From assembly GCA_005885015.1 (NCBI GenBank), contig VAYG01000017.1, positions 1 to 15,356 of the forward strand: a stretch of 15,356 nucleotides of DNA, given 5' to 3'. Every line of letters starts with the position of its first letter. Within the stretch, counting starts at the first letter, position 1. The position numbers were made by a program, and so were the translations under genes. Origin of the DNA: Actinomycetota bacterium (GTDB lineage: Bacteria > Actinomycetota > UBA4738). Below are positions 1-6,559 of this stretch, one piece after another. The notes below the pieces were generated by a model, which worked only from the letters and a program-made list of their open reading frames with translations, was not told where the DNA came from and did no database searches.

Positions 1-177
1 ATCTGGGAAGCGCTCGGAAAGCTGTCCGAACGCCAGCGGGCCGCCATCGTGCTCCGCTATTACGAGGACCTCTCCGAGCAGAAGGTCGCCGAGATCCTCC
101 GATGCCGCCCGGGCACGGTGAAGTCCCTCGTATCCCGCGGGCTGGGAATCCTCCGCCAGGAGATCGAGCATGCCTGA
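1..177 (+). CDS. ECF sigma factor, SigE-like, C-terminal part (5' end outside window)
   Basis: The first 58 codons visible are the C-terminal end of an extracytoplasmic-function sigma-70 factor; the 5' end lies outside the window. The visible part is sigma region 4.2: a helix starting LSERQRAAIVLRYYEDLSEQ, followed by a helix-turn-helix with the PGTVKSLVSRGL recognition helix that contacts the -35 element. This wording is typical of the actinobacterial SigE-family group of ECF factors. The TGA stop (175-177) lies inside the next gene, whose ATG starts at 170, so the two overlap by 8 bp and are probably translationally coupled. In this family the coupled downstream gene is often a membrane protein or anti-sigma-like partner. 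The family assignment is confident; the target regulon is unknown. Confidence 0.88.
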   Translation: MWEALGKLSERQRAAIVLRYYEDLSEQKVAEILRCRPGTVKSLVSRGLGILRQEIEHA

Positions 178-829
178 CCTCGAAGACCGGCTGAGAGACG
201 TTCTGGAGCGCCGGGCCAGCTCGGTGGCCCCGCACGACGTCCCGCCCCCGGGGATGCTGCGGCGGGCTCGCCGGCGGGCCGCTCTGGTGTTCGGGGGGGC
301 CGCTCTGGTCATCGCAGTGGCGGCCACCGGGTCGGTGGTTGGCGTCCGTGCCGTGGAGGGCTCCGGCCATCGGGCCGCATCTCCCAGTCTGGTCCGGTCG
401 TGCCGCGCCGGCGACCTCACGGCGAAGACGGAGCTCCAGGGCGCAACCGGATCCGTGTTCGGCTCGATCGTCGTGACGAACCGGACGAACCACGCGTGCA
501 CGCTCACCGGTTGGCCGAACGTGCAGATCGCCGATTCCGACAACAAGGTGTTCGCGATAAAGGAATTGTCCACCGCGCCCTGGTGGCAGCAGAACGGACA
601 GCCGCGTCCCCGAGGGTGGCCCGTGGTGACTCTGGCCCCGCGCGCCGCCGCTGTCGTCAGGGTGTCATGGGCCAACTGGTGCCACCCGTCCCAGGCACCC
701 GCAGGCTGGCGGGTGGAGCTGCGTGGCGGGACGGTGGTCGCCAGGGCCGACCCCGGCAACCTACCGATCTGCTCCGGGCCGGGCTATCCATCGATCCTGC
801 AAGTCGGGCCGTTCGAGCCCCGGAAGTGA
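170..829 (+). CDS. membrane-anchored DUF4232 domain protein, partner gene of the sigma factor
   Basis: 219 residues. Residues 1-30 are a charged N-terminal stretch predicted to be cytoplasmic. An Arg-rich stop (RRARRR, 31-36) precedes one hydrophobic helix at about 38-60. The rest (about 78-217) resembles DUF4232, a secreted or exported beta-rich domain common in Actinobacteria: a Cys start (C78), a VVTNRTNHACTLTGWP block around 101-116, and further Cys at 171 and 201. The four cysteines could form two disulfides outside the cell. The start ATG overlaps the sigma gene and has AGGAG at 158-162, 7 nt upstream. By position it may act as an anti-sigma or sensor partner: a short cytoplasmic tail, one membrane pass and an outside domain. 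However, no zinc-binding HxxxCxxC anti-sigma motif is present, so that role is inference. Confidence 0.8.
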   Translation: MPDLEDRLRDVLERRASSVAPHDVPPPGMLRRARRRAALVFGGAALVIAVAATGSVVGVRAVEGSGHRAASPSLVRSCRAGDLTAKTELQGATGSVFGSIVVTNRTNHACTLTGWPNVQIADSDNKVFAIKELSTAPWWQQNGQPRPRGWPVVTLAPRAAAVVRVSWANWCHPSQAPAGWRVELRGGTVVARADPGNLPICSGPGYPSILQVGPFEPRK

Positions 830-848
830 GGAGGGGCTCGGGCGGTCT

Positions 849-908
849 GCGCCCGGCGTAGCGCGCCGGTCCGTTCCCCGGCCGGCACCCCCTCGCTACG
901 CCGGGCGC
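849..908 (+). terminator. stem-loop terminator after the sigma/DUF4232 pair
   Basis: A perfect 15-bp inverted repeat has its left arm at 849-863 (GCGCCCGGCGTAGCG) and its right arm at 894-908. The 30-nt loop contains a second small stem (865-869 with 882-886). A pyrimidine-rich tract (TCCTCTTGTCTGCC) follows the right arm. It lies 20 nt after the DUF4232 stop and before the next promoter, as expected of an intrinsic terminator in high-GC DNA, although the T-tract is weak. Confidence 0.7.
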
Positions 909-966
909 TCCTCTTGTCTGCCTTCATTCGCCTCCGGCCGCACCCGAATCGATTCCTGGGCTCCCG

Positions 967-972
967 TAGAGT
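967..972 (+). promoter_or_regulatory. -10 box TAGAGT for a leaderless MpaB-family mRNA
   Basis: TAGAGT fits the actinobacterial TANNNT -10 pattern and ends 6 nt before the ATG at 979. Transcription starting about 7 nt downstream would begin at or next to the start codon, which gives a leaderless message. No good -35 is seen at 17-18 nt. No separate ribosome-binding site exists upstream of the ATG. Confidence 0.5.
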
Positions 973-978
973 GGCGGG

Positions 979-1794
979 ATGGGCCTATCGCAGCGCGAGG
1001 CCGGGCTGTTCGGGCCGGGCTCCGCTTCGTGGCAGGTCAACCGGGAGACCACGGTGCTCTTCGGCGGCGCCCGCGCCCTCCTCATGCAGGCGGCCCACCC
1101 GCTGGTGCTCGCTGGAGCGAGACAGACCGGGTTCTACGAGCGGAACCCGTGGAAGCGCCTGGAGCGAACCGTCCAGCTGACCTACGCGATCACCTTCGGG
1201 ACGCGGGAGGAGGCGATGGATGCGGTCCAGCGGATCAACCTCGTCCACGAGGGCATCCGCGGCATCGACGAGGTGACCGGCCTCCCGTACGACGCTCGCG
1301 ACCCGGAACTCCTGCTCTGGGTCCACGCGTGCCTGGTCGACTCCCAGCTCCTGTTCGAGCGACTGACCGTGGGGCGGCTCGACGAGGAGGGCCGGGAGCG
1401 GTTCCACCGGGAGCAGATGCTCGGCGCAGAGCTGCTCGGCCTGGACCGCTCCTCGATCCCTCCCACCGTGGCCGCCCTTCGTCGCTACATGGCGGGGATC
1501 ACGTCCAGCGGGATCCTCCGAGTGACCGCGGACACGCGCCGGGTGGCCGACCTGATCCGCCATCCCCCCCGGGACGTCCCATGGCGCCCCGTGCTGCGGG
1601 CGGTCTCGGGGTGGGCCTTCGCCACGCTCCCCGAGCCGCTCCGATCCGAGTACGGCATCCGCTCGACCACGGTCCGCCGGCTCTCCCTTGCCGGGAGCCT
1701 GTCGGCGGTGAAGCTCGTCCGGCCGGTCCTTCCGGCTCGGATCCGGGAGATCCTGCCTGCCCGCCGGGCCGACCGGCGACTCACGTCGGGCTGA
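979..1794 (+). CDS. oxygenase MpaB family protein (DUF2236)
   Basis: 271 residues. The N-terminus GLFGPGSASWQVNRE, the ARALLMQAAHPLV segment (30-43) and FYERNPWKRLERT (52-64) are hallmarks of the DUF2236/MpaB family. That family includes fungal MpaB oxygenase and the haem-containing rubber oxygenase Lcp. H40, H90 (NLVHEGIRG) and H116 (WVHACLVDS) are candidate haem or metal ligands, by position only. The length suits the shorter bacterial members. No signal peptide or membrane helix is obvious, so it is probably cytoplasmic. The start at 979 fits both the family N-terminus and the adjacent -10 box. The nitrilase gene follows after 41 nt on the same strand and may be cotranscribed. The substrate is unknown; most bacterial members are uncharacterised. 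Confidence 0.87.
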   Translation: MGLSQREAGLFGPGSASWQVNRETTVLFGGARALLMQAAHPLVLAGARQTGFYERNPWKRLERTVQLTYAITFGTREEAMDAVQRINLVHEGIRGIDEVTGLPYDARDPELLLWVHACLVDSQLLFERLTVGRLDEEGRERFHREQMLGAELLGLDRSSIPPTVAALRRYMAGITSSGILRVTADTRRVADLIRHPPRDVPWRPVLRAVSGWAFATLPEPLRSEYGIRSTTVRRLSLAGSLSAVKLVRPVLPARIREILPARRADRRLTSG

Positions 1795-1835
1795 TTCCGC
1801 GGGACAATCCATCGGAGGCATACAGAGGGGGATCC

Positions 1836-2765
1836 ATGGAGAAGGTGCGGGCGGCGGCGGTCCAGGCGGCACCGGTCTTCCTGGACCGGGACGCCACGGT
1901 GGCGAAGTCAGTCTCGTTGATCAGGGAGGCCGCGTCGGGAGGGGCCCGGCTCATCGTGTTCCCCGAGACCTTCATCCCCGCGTATCCCGACTGGGTGTGG
2001 CGGGCCGGGGTGTGGGACGAGAACTCCGAGCAGCTGTACCGGCGGCTGCTCGAGAACGCGGTCGAAGTGCCGTCTCCGACGACCGACGCGCTGGGGAAGG
2101 CGGCCCGCCGCGCCAGGGCCTACGTCTCCATGGGGATCAACGAGCGGGATCCGGACGGGGGGACGGTGTACAACACCCAGGTCTACTTCGCCCCCGACGG
2201 CACGATCCTGGGCAAGCATCGCAAGCTGATGCCAACGGGCGGCGAACGCCTGGTGTGGGGGTACGGGGACGGATCGACGCTGCTCGTCTTCGACACGCCG
2301 TTCGGCCGGCTGGGCGGTCTGACCTGCTGGGAGAACTACATGCCGCTCGCCCGCTACGCGATGTACTCGCAGGGCATCGACGTCTGGTGCGCCCCGACCT
2401 GGGACAACAGCGACGTCTGGGTGTCCACGCTGCGGCACATCGCCAAGGAGGGCCGCGTGTACGTGATCGGGGCCACTCCATGCCTGCGGGGATCGGACGT
2501 CCCCCCCGACGTTCCGGGGCGCGAGCTGTGGGGCGACCAGGACGATTGGATGTCGAAGGGCAACTCGGCGATCGTCGGGCCGGAGGGGGAGATCCTGGCC
2601 GGGCCCCTGATCGGCGAAGAGGGCATCATCCACGCTGAGATCGACCCGGCCCGAGCCCGAGCCGTCCGCTACAAGTTCGATCCGGTCGGGCACTACTCGC
2701 GGCCCGACGTGTTCCGGCTGATCGTTGAGAACGGAGCGCGAACGGAACGACGAGCGCCCCGGTAG
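1836..2765 (+). CDS. nitrilase (carbon-nitrogen hydrolase superfamily)
   Basis: 309 residues, a usual bacterial nitrilase length. The catalytic triad is complete: E44 in VFPETFIPAYPDWVW, K130 in GKHRKLMPT, and the nucleophile C164 in GGLTCWENYMPLARY. The downstream DPVGHYSRPDVF motif (282-293) is typical of true nitrilases (nitrile to carboxylic acid plus ammonia) rather than amidases. Cyanide-hydrolysing or arylacetonitrilase activity is also possible from sequence alone. The protein is soluble, and the family commonly forms spiral oligomers. The reading frame stays open far upstream through other genes, but the family N-terminus KVRAAAVQAAPVFLD and the purine-rich AGAGGGGGA at 1824-1832 fix the start at ATG 1836. 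The stop codon sits in a small inverted repeat shared with the convergent gene. Confidence 0.92.
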   Translation: MEKVRAAAVQAAPVFLDRDATVAKSVSLIREAASGGARLIVFPETFIPAYPDWVWRAGVWDENSEQLYRRLLENAVEVPSPTTDALGKAARRARAYVSMGINERDPDGGTVYNTQVYFAPDGTILGKHRKLMPTGGERLVWGYGDGSTLLVFDTPFGRLGGLTCWENYMPLARYAMYSQGIDVWCAPTWDNSDVWVSTLRHIAKEGRVYVIGATPCLRGSDVPPDVPGRELWGDQDDWMSKGNSAIVGPEGEILAGPLIGEEGIIHAEIDPARARAVRYKFDPVGHYSRPDVFRLIVENGARTERRAPR

Positions 2766-2786
2766 CGGGGAGAGGCCTGGGCTACC
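2761..2786. terminator. short inverted repeat across two convergent stop codons
   Basis: GGTAGC (2761-2766) and GCTACC (2781-2786) form a 6-bp inverted repeat around a 14-nt loop. Each arm contains the TAG stop codon of one of the convergent genes (nitrilase, plus; acyl-CoA dehydrogenase, minus). It may be a bidirectional terminator, but the stem is short and there is no T-tract. Confidence 0.35.
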
Positions 2787-3972
2787 CTCGGGCCAGGGCC
2801 CGGCTGATCACGATGCGCTGGATCTCGGAGGTCCCCTCGAAGATCGTGTAGATCTTGGCGTCCCGGTACCACTTCTCGACGGGGAAGTCCCTGATGTACC
2901 CGTAGCCGCCGAGGACCTGGATGGCCTGCTCGGTGACCCACACCGCCACCTCGCCGGCCTTGAGCTTCGACATGGAACCCTCGGCACGCTCGAAGGTGCC
3001 GTTGCGGGCCAGCCACGCGGCCCGATAGGTCAGCAGCCGCGCGGCGTCGATCTCCATGGCCATGTCCGCCAGCTTGAACGCGATCCCCTGGTTCTCGATG
3101 ATCGGCCGCCCGAACGTGGTCCGCTCCTTCGCGTAGTCGCGGGCGAACTCGAAGGCCGCCCGGGCGATGCCCACAGCCTGCGCGGCCACCGACGGCCTGG
3201 TCATCTCGAAGGTCTTCAGCGCCGCCGAGCGGGCCGGGGCCGCTTCGGCCCGGGCCTTCTCCATCTTCGCCTCGAGCTTCTCGGGTCCTCCCACCACGTC
3301 TTCGAGCGGGATGCGGCAGTCCTCCAGCAGGACCTCCGCCGTGTGGGAGGCCCGGATCCCGAGCTTCTTCTCCTTCTTCCCCTGGCGCAGACCGGGCGTG
3401 TCGGGACCCACGACGAAGGCCGCCTGGCCACGATGGCCCAGGTCGGGATCGACCGTGGCCACCACGACGTGGACGTTGGCGATCCCTCCGTTGGTGGCGA
3501 AGACCTTCTGGCCGTTCAGGACCCAGCCTTCGCCGTCACGCCGCGCGGTCGTCCTGAGGGCCGAGACGTCGGATCCGGCGTTCGGCTCCGTCACGCACAG
3601 CGCGCCCACCTTCGGGTCCTCCGGCGTCCCGAACATCAGGGGAGCCCACTTCATGAGCTGCTCCGGCGACCCGGAATAGGCCAGGGTGGCCAGGGGCAGG
3701 CCCGAGCCCCAGATACCGAGCGAGATGCCGGCGCATCCCCAACAGGTCTCCTCGAGGCAGATCGGGAACATCAGGCCGGTCGGATCCGCGGCCAGGGTCT
3801 CCATGTAGAACTCGAGACCGTACAGCCCGATCTCCGCCGCCTTCTTCAACACCGGCCAGGGGAACTCCTCCCGCTCGTCGTACTCGGGAGCCACCGGCCT
3901 GATCTCGCGCTCGGCGAACTCGTGCACCCACTTCTGGGTCGTCAGGTGGTCCTCGGAGAGCTGGAATTCCAT
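2782..3972 (-). CDS. acyl-CoA dehydrogenase
   Basis: 396 residues; an FAD-dependent flavoenzyme that forms the alpha,beta double bond of an acyl-CoA thioester and passes electrons to ETF. It has an N-terminal helical domain (1-120, LSEDHLTTQKWVHEFAEREI), a middle beta domain with CVTEPNAGSDVSALRTTA (126-143) and NGQKVFATNGG (153-163), and a C-terminal helical domain with YAKERTTFGRPI (280-291) and QVLGGYGYIRDFPVEKWYRDAK. The catalytic base is E379 in YTIFEGTSEIQR. A charged, Ala-rich stretch at about 229-258 is longer than the usual linker at this point. I chose ATG 3972 because AGGAGG lies 9 nt upstream and the N-terminus matches the family; longer starts would run through the divergent promoter region. 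It is divergent from a TetR gene, which probably controls it. Chain-length specificity cannot be read. Confidence 0.93.
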   Translation of the reverse strand: MEFQLSEDHLTTQKWVHEFAEREIRPVAPEYDEREEFPWPVLKKAAEIGLYGLEFYMETLAADPTGLMFPICLEETCWGCAGISLGIWGSGLPLATLAYSGSPEQLMKWAPLMFGTPEDPKVGALCVTEPNAGSDVSALRTTARRDGEGWVLNGQKVFATNGGIANVHVVVATVDPDLGHRGQAAFVVGPDTPGLRQGKKEKKLGIRASHTAEVLLEDCRIPLEDVVGGPEKLEAKMEKARAEAAPARSAALKTFEMTRPSVAAQAVGIARAAFEFARDYAKERTTFGRPIIENQGIAFKLADMAMEIDAARLLTYRAAWLARNGTFERAEGSMSKLKAGEVAVWVTEQAIQVLGGYGYIRDFPVEKWYRDAKIYTIFEGTSEIQRIVISRALARG

Positions 3973-4021
3973 GTCGGACGTCCTCCTGCTGGCTTCGAGC
4001 ACCCTCGCCGGTTCTGCCGAC

Positions 4022-4041
4022 AACCTACCTATCGGTAGGTT
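4022..4041. promoter_or_regulatory. probable TetR operator between acyl-CoA dehydrogenase and tetR
   Basis: AACCTACC (4022-4029) and GGTAGGTT (4034-4041) are perfect inverted arms around a 4-nt centre. The 20-bp site is of the size and symmetry bound by TetR-family dimers. It lies in the 92-bp divergent gap, just upstream of the tetR -10 box and upstream of the dehydrogenase start, so one bound repressor could control both directions. A smaller repeat, GGTA-ATAA-TACC, is at 4049-4060 over the -10. Confidence 0.65.
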
Positions 4042-4051
4042 ACTGCTCGGT

Positions 4052-4057
4052 AATAAT
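4052..4057 (+). promoter_or_regulatory. -10 box AATAAT for a leaderless tetR mRNA
   Basis: AATAAT, within TAATAAT at 4051-4057, is strikingly AT-rich for this DNA. It ends 7 nt before the GTG at 4065, so a transcript starting at the normal distance would begin at the GTG. The -35 position falls inside the 20-bp inverted repeat, consistent with autorepression. Confidence 0.5.
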
Positions 4058-4064
4058 ACCCCAC

Positions 4065-4685
4065 GTGGCCAGGACCCAACCCGCGGCACGGACCGGGCGC
4101 CGGCGCATGCGAGCCCCCGAGCGCCGGGCCCAGCTCCTGGACGTGGCCAGGAGGGTGTTCGGGGCGTCCGGGTTCCACGCCGTGTCCATGGAGACGGTGG
4201 CGAAGGAGGCGGGCGTCACAAAGCCGATCCTCTACGACCACTTCCCCTCGAAGAGGGATCTGTACATCGCGCTCATCGACGCCGACCTGGCCGCACTCCA
4301 CGACGAGGTGCGCAAGGCCCTGGCGGCGCCTACCGGGAACCGAGAGCGGATCCGGGCCTCGTTCCAGGCCTACTTCGATTTCGTCGACGAGCACGCCGAG
4401 GGATTCCGGCTGCTGATGCAGGAGGCGGTGGGAGCGGAGGAGGAGTTCCGCCAGCGCGTGGCCCAGGTCCGCGATCAGATCCTGGCCGAGGTGGCCCACC
4501 TCATCGTGCGGGAGTCCCGAGGAAGGCTCGACCGTGGGCACTCCGAGATCGTGGCCCTGGCCCTGATCGGGATGGTCGAGACCGTGGCCCAGCGCGAGCC
4601 GGGGGGTCCTCCGGAGCGGCGGCGCGAGGCGGTGGACCTCCTTGTCCGCCTAGCCTGGCGAGGGATCACAGAGCTCGACCAGTGA
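4065..4685 (+). CDS. TetR/AcrR family transcriptional regulator
   Basis: 206 residues. The N-terminal DNA-binding domain (about 17-64) contains the family signature: RRAQLLDVARRVFGASGFHA, then the helix-turn-helix METVAKEAGVTKPILYDHFPSKRDLY. The C-terminal ligand-binding domain (about 65-206) is helical and diverged, as usual. The GTG at 4065 is supported by the adjacent -10 box (leaderless); ATG 4107 (residue 15) is the alternative and still keeps the whole DNA-binding domain. It is divergent from the acyl-CoA dehydrogenase, so an acyl-CoA or fatty-acid-like ligand is plausible but inferred. Its stop overlaps the start of the TrhA-like gene by 4 bp, so the two are cotranscribed. Confidence 0.92.
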   Translation: MARTQPAARTGRRRMRAPERRAQLLDVARRVFGASGFHAVSMETVAKEAGVTKPILYDHFPSKRDLYIALIDADLAALHDEVRKALAAPTGNRERIRASFQAYFDFVDEHAEGFRLLMQEAVGAEEEFRQRVAQVRDQILAEVAHLIVRESRGRLDRGHSEIVALALIGMVETVAQREPGGPPERRREAVDLLVRLAWRGITELDQ

Positions 4686-5326
4686 CCACGACGACGACCC
4701 GCCCCGCTCTCCAGCGCCCGGCCAAGCCAAGACTCCGCGGGCGGATCCACCAGGTGGCGTTCATCATCTCGATCCCCGCCGCCCTCTTGTTGGTCGCGCT
4801 GGGGCGCTCGCCGGCCGCTCGCGTCTCGACGGCGCTGTACGGTGTCACGCTGGCATCCATGCTCGGAACCAGCGCCTCGTACCATCGCTACCCCTGGTCC
4901 GACGTGGCCAACGAGCGGATGCGGCGGCTCGACCACTCGATGATCTTCCTCTTGATCGCCGGGGCCCTCCACGGCGCCTTCAAAGCGGTGATCCTGGCCG
5001 TCGTCTGGAGCGGCGCCGCAGTGGGGATCGCGCTGAAGCAGCTCCGTTTGCGAGGGCTGGGAGCCGTCACCGGAGCCCTCTACGTGTCCCTGGGATGGGT
5101 CGCCATCGTCGCCGCACCGCAATTCATCACGCTGCCCGTGGCCGCGACAGCGCTCCTGCTGGCCGGAGGAGTGCTCTATACGGCAGGGGCGCTGGTGTTC
5201 CTCCGAAAACGGCCCGACCCCTGGCCCGACCTGTTCGGGTATCACGAGATCTGGCACGTGTTCGTGACGAGCGGCGTGCTCTGCCACTACCTGGCGATCC
5301 TGGTTCTCCTGTTGGCGGCCCGGTGA
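4682..5326 (+). CDS. trhA: TrhA/hemolysin III family membrane protein (PAQR-like)
   Basis: 214 residues with about seven hydrophobic helices covering residues 24-211. Family markers are present: SASYHRYPWS with H68, RRLDHSMIFLLIAG with D84/H85, and a C-terminal GYHEIWHVFVTSGVLCHY with H188, H192 and H202, the putative metal-binding histidines of the PAQR fold. The family is annotated as hemolysin III, or TrhA in work linking it to membrane-energetics homeostasis; haemolysis itself is not implied. The start is GTG 4682, overlapping the tetR stop as GTGA, so translation is probably coupled. Linkage to a TetR gene and a fatty-acid enzyme fits a membrane-lipid theme, but that is inference. Confidence 0.9.
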   Translation: MTTTTTRPALQRPAKPRLRGRIHQVAFIISIPAALLLVALGRSPAARVSTALYGVTLASMLGTSASYHRYPWSDVANERMRRLDHSMIFLLIAGALHGAFKAVILAVVWSGAAVGIALKQLRLRGLGAVTGALYVSLGWVAIVAAPQFITLPVAATALLLAGGVLYTAGALVFLRKRPDPWPDLFGYHEIWHVFVTSGVLCHYLAILVLLLAAR

Positions 5327-5327
5327 G

Positions 5328-5360
5328 CCGCCTGTAGGAAGCGCGCCCGACGGCAGGCGG
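5328..5360. terminator. inverted repeat between convergent trhA and hppD
   Basis: CCGCCTG (5328-5334) and CAGGCGG (5354-5360) pair as a 7-bp stem with a 19-nt loop, within the 36-nt gap between two convergent stop codons. This is the expected place for a bidirectional terminator. There is no T-tract, so support is positional plus the stem. Confidence 0.4.
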
Positions 5361-5362
5361 GG

Positions 5363-6490
5363 CTAGAGGTTGCCGCGCTCCTCCTGCTCCCGCTCGATGG
5401 CCAGGAACAGCTCCTTGAAGTTCCCCAGGCCGAAGCCCCTGCTGCCGTGGCGGTCGATGATCTCGTAGAACACCGTGGGCCGGTCCTGGACGTTCTTGGT
5501 GAAGATCTGGAGCAGATAGCCCTCTTCGTCCCTATCGGCCAGGATGTTCAGCCGCTCGATGTCTTCCATGCTCTGATCGATCGTCCCGATGCGTCCGCGC
5601 ACGGCCTCGTAGTAGGTGGCAGGAACGCGGATGAACCGGACGCCTCGCCGCCGCAAGGAGTCCACCGTCTTGATGATGTCCTTGCTCAGCATGGCGATGT
5701 GCTGGACCCCTGGCCCTCGGTAGAACTCGAGGTACTCGTCGATCTGGCTCTTCTTCTTGCCGGGGGCCGGCTCGTTGATCGGCAGCTTCACCCGGCCCAC
5801 GCCGTCCCACATGACCTTGGACATGAGCGCTGTGTACTCGCTGGAGATCTGGTCGTCGCGGAAGTGCACCAGCTGATCGAAGCCGAGGACCCGGCGGTAG
5901 AACTGAGCCCACTCGTTCATCTTGCCGAGCTCGACGTTGCAGACGATGTGGTCGATCAGCTCGATGCCGACCTCCGGCCCCTCGTCGGGGATGGCAGGTT
6001 CCGACCGATACCCCGGCAGGAAGGGCCCCGAGTAGTTGTCGCGCTCGATGAAGGAGTGGAGGGTCTCGCCGTACGCGGCGATGGACGATCGGACGACCTT
6101 CCCGTTCTCGTCCTCCAGGATGATCGGCTCGAGCACTCCCCGGGCGCCCTGGCCCGTGGCGTACTCGAAGGCGTGGGCGGCGTCGGGCACGCGGAAGGTC
6201 ACGTCCCTCACCCCATCCCCGTGCTCGAGGACGTGCCGGGCGATGGGGGATTCCGGTCCCATGGCCCCGGTCATGACCAGCCGGGCCTCGCCCTGCTCCA
6301 GGACCCAGGACGCCCGGTCCCGGACCTTGGTCTCCGGGCCGCTGTACGCGGTGACGCTGAAGCCGAAGGCTTTCGAGTAGTAATGGGCGGCTTGCCTGGC
6401 GTTCCCCACGTAGTACTCAACGTGGTCGATGCCGAGCAGCGGCATCACATCTTCGTGCTGTCCTGCGGCCTGATCGAGCTGTTGTGCCAT
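5363..6490 (-). CDS. hppD: 4-hydroxyphenylpyruvate dioxygenase
   Basis: 375 residues; converts 4-hydroxyphenylpyruvate plus O2 to homogentisate and CO2, the second step of tyrosine breakdown. Two vicinal-oxygen-chelate domains are visible: about 17-150 (GIDHVEYYVGNARQAAHYY) and about 177-350 (LIDHIVCNVELGKMNEWAQFY). The Fe(II) facial triad is H181, H264 (GVQHIAM) and E343 (FYEIIDR). The C-terminal gate helix GFGLGNFKELFLAIEREQ (352-369) is present. The closely related 4-hydroxymandelate synthase is less likely because of the classical C-terminal sequence. ATG 6490 has GGGAGG about 10 nt upstream. No homogentisate dioxygenase or other tyrosine-pathway gene is nearby. Confidence 0.95.
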   Translation of the reverse strand: MAQQLDQAAGQHEDVMPLLGIDHVEYYVGNARQAAHYYSKAFGFSVTAYSGPETKVRDRASWVLEQGEARLVMTGAMGPESPIARHVLEHGDGVRDVTFRVPDAAHAFEYATGQGARGVLEPIILEDENGKVVRSSIAAYGETLHSFIERDNYSGPFLPGYRSEPAIPDEGPEVGIELIDHIVCNVELGKMNEWAQFYRRVLGFDQLVHFRDDQISSEYTALMSKVMWDGVGRVKLPINEPAPGKKKSQIDEYLEFYRGPGVQHIAMLSKDIIKTVDSLRRRGVRFIRVPATYYEAVRGRIGTIDQSMEDIERLNILADRDEEGYLLQIFTKNVQDRPTVFYEIIDRHGSRGFGLGNFKELFLAIEREQEERGNL

Positions 6491-6528
6491 CGGTGCGGCC
6501 CTCCCGTGGATCGACCTTCCTGTGATCG

Positions 6529-6534
6529 ACTATA
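6529..6534 (-). promoter_or_regulatory. -10 box TATAGT upstream of hppD
   Basis: On the minus strand TATAGT lies 38 nt before the hppD ATG, in the 69-nt gap after the methyltransferase gene. It is close to the consensus TATAAT. The -35 region is poor and is covered by a perfect palindrome (6546-6557), which suggests regulation. Confidence 0.5.
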
Positions 6535-6545
6535 CCCGGCCGTCC

Positions 6546-6557
6546 GGAGGATCCTCC
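6546..6557. promoter_or_regulatory. 12-bp palindrome at the hppD -35 region
   Basis: GGAGGATCCTCC is a perfect self-complementary 12-mer starting 11 nt upstream of the TATAGT box and 2 nt past the methyltransferase stop codon. It could be an operator for hppD control. As RNA it could also form only a very tight, loopless hairpin, so an operator is the better reading. No regulator is identified. Confidence 0.3.
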
Positions 6558-6559
6558 CC

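Noticed and set aside
723..1835. Long open frame extending the nitrilase upstream through two other genes (680 codons in total)
   Set aside because: The upstream part is Arg/Pro/Gly-rich, overlaps DUF4232 and MpaB genes, and carries no domain; the nitrilase N-terminus and ribosome-binding site fix the start at 1836.
2725..4038. 437-codon plus-strand frame opposite the acyl-CoA dehydrogenase
   Set aside because: It is a high-GC antisense shadow of a clear enzyme gene; its composition is low-complexity and no motif is visible.
4065..5326. Virulence reading of the hemolysin III annotation
   Set aside because: The family is widespread in harmless bacteria and the name is historical; nothing here suggests a toxin.
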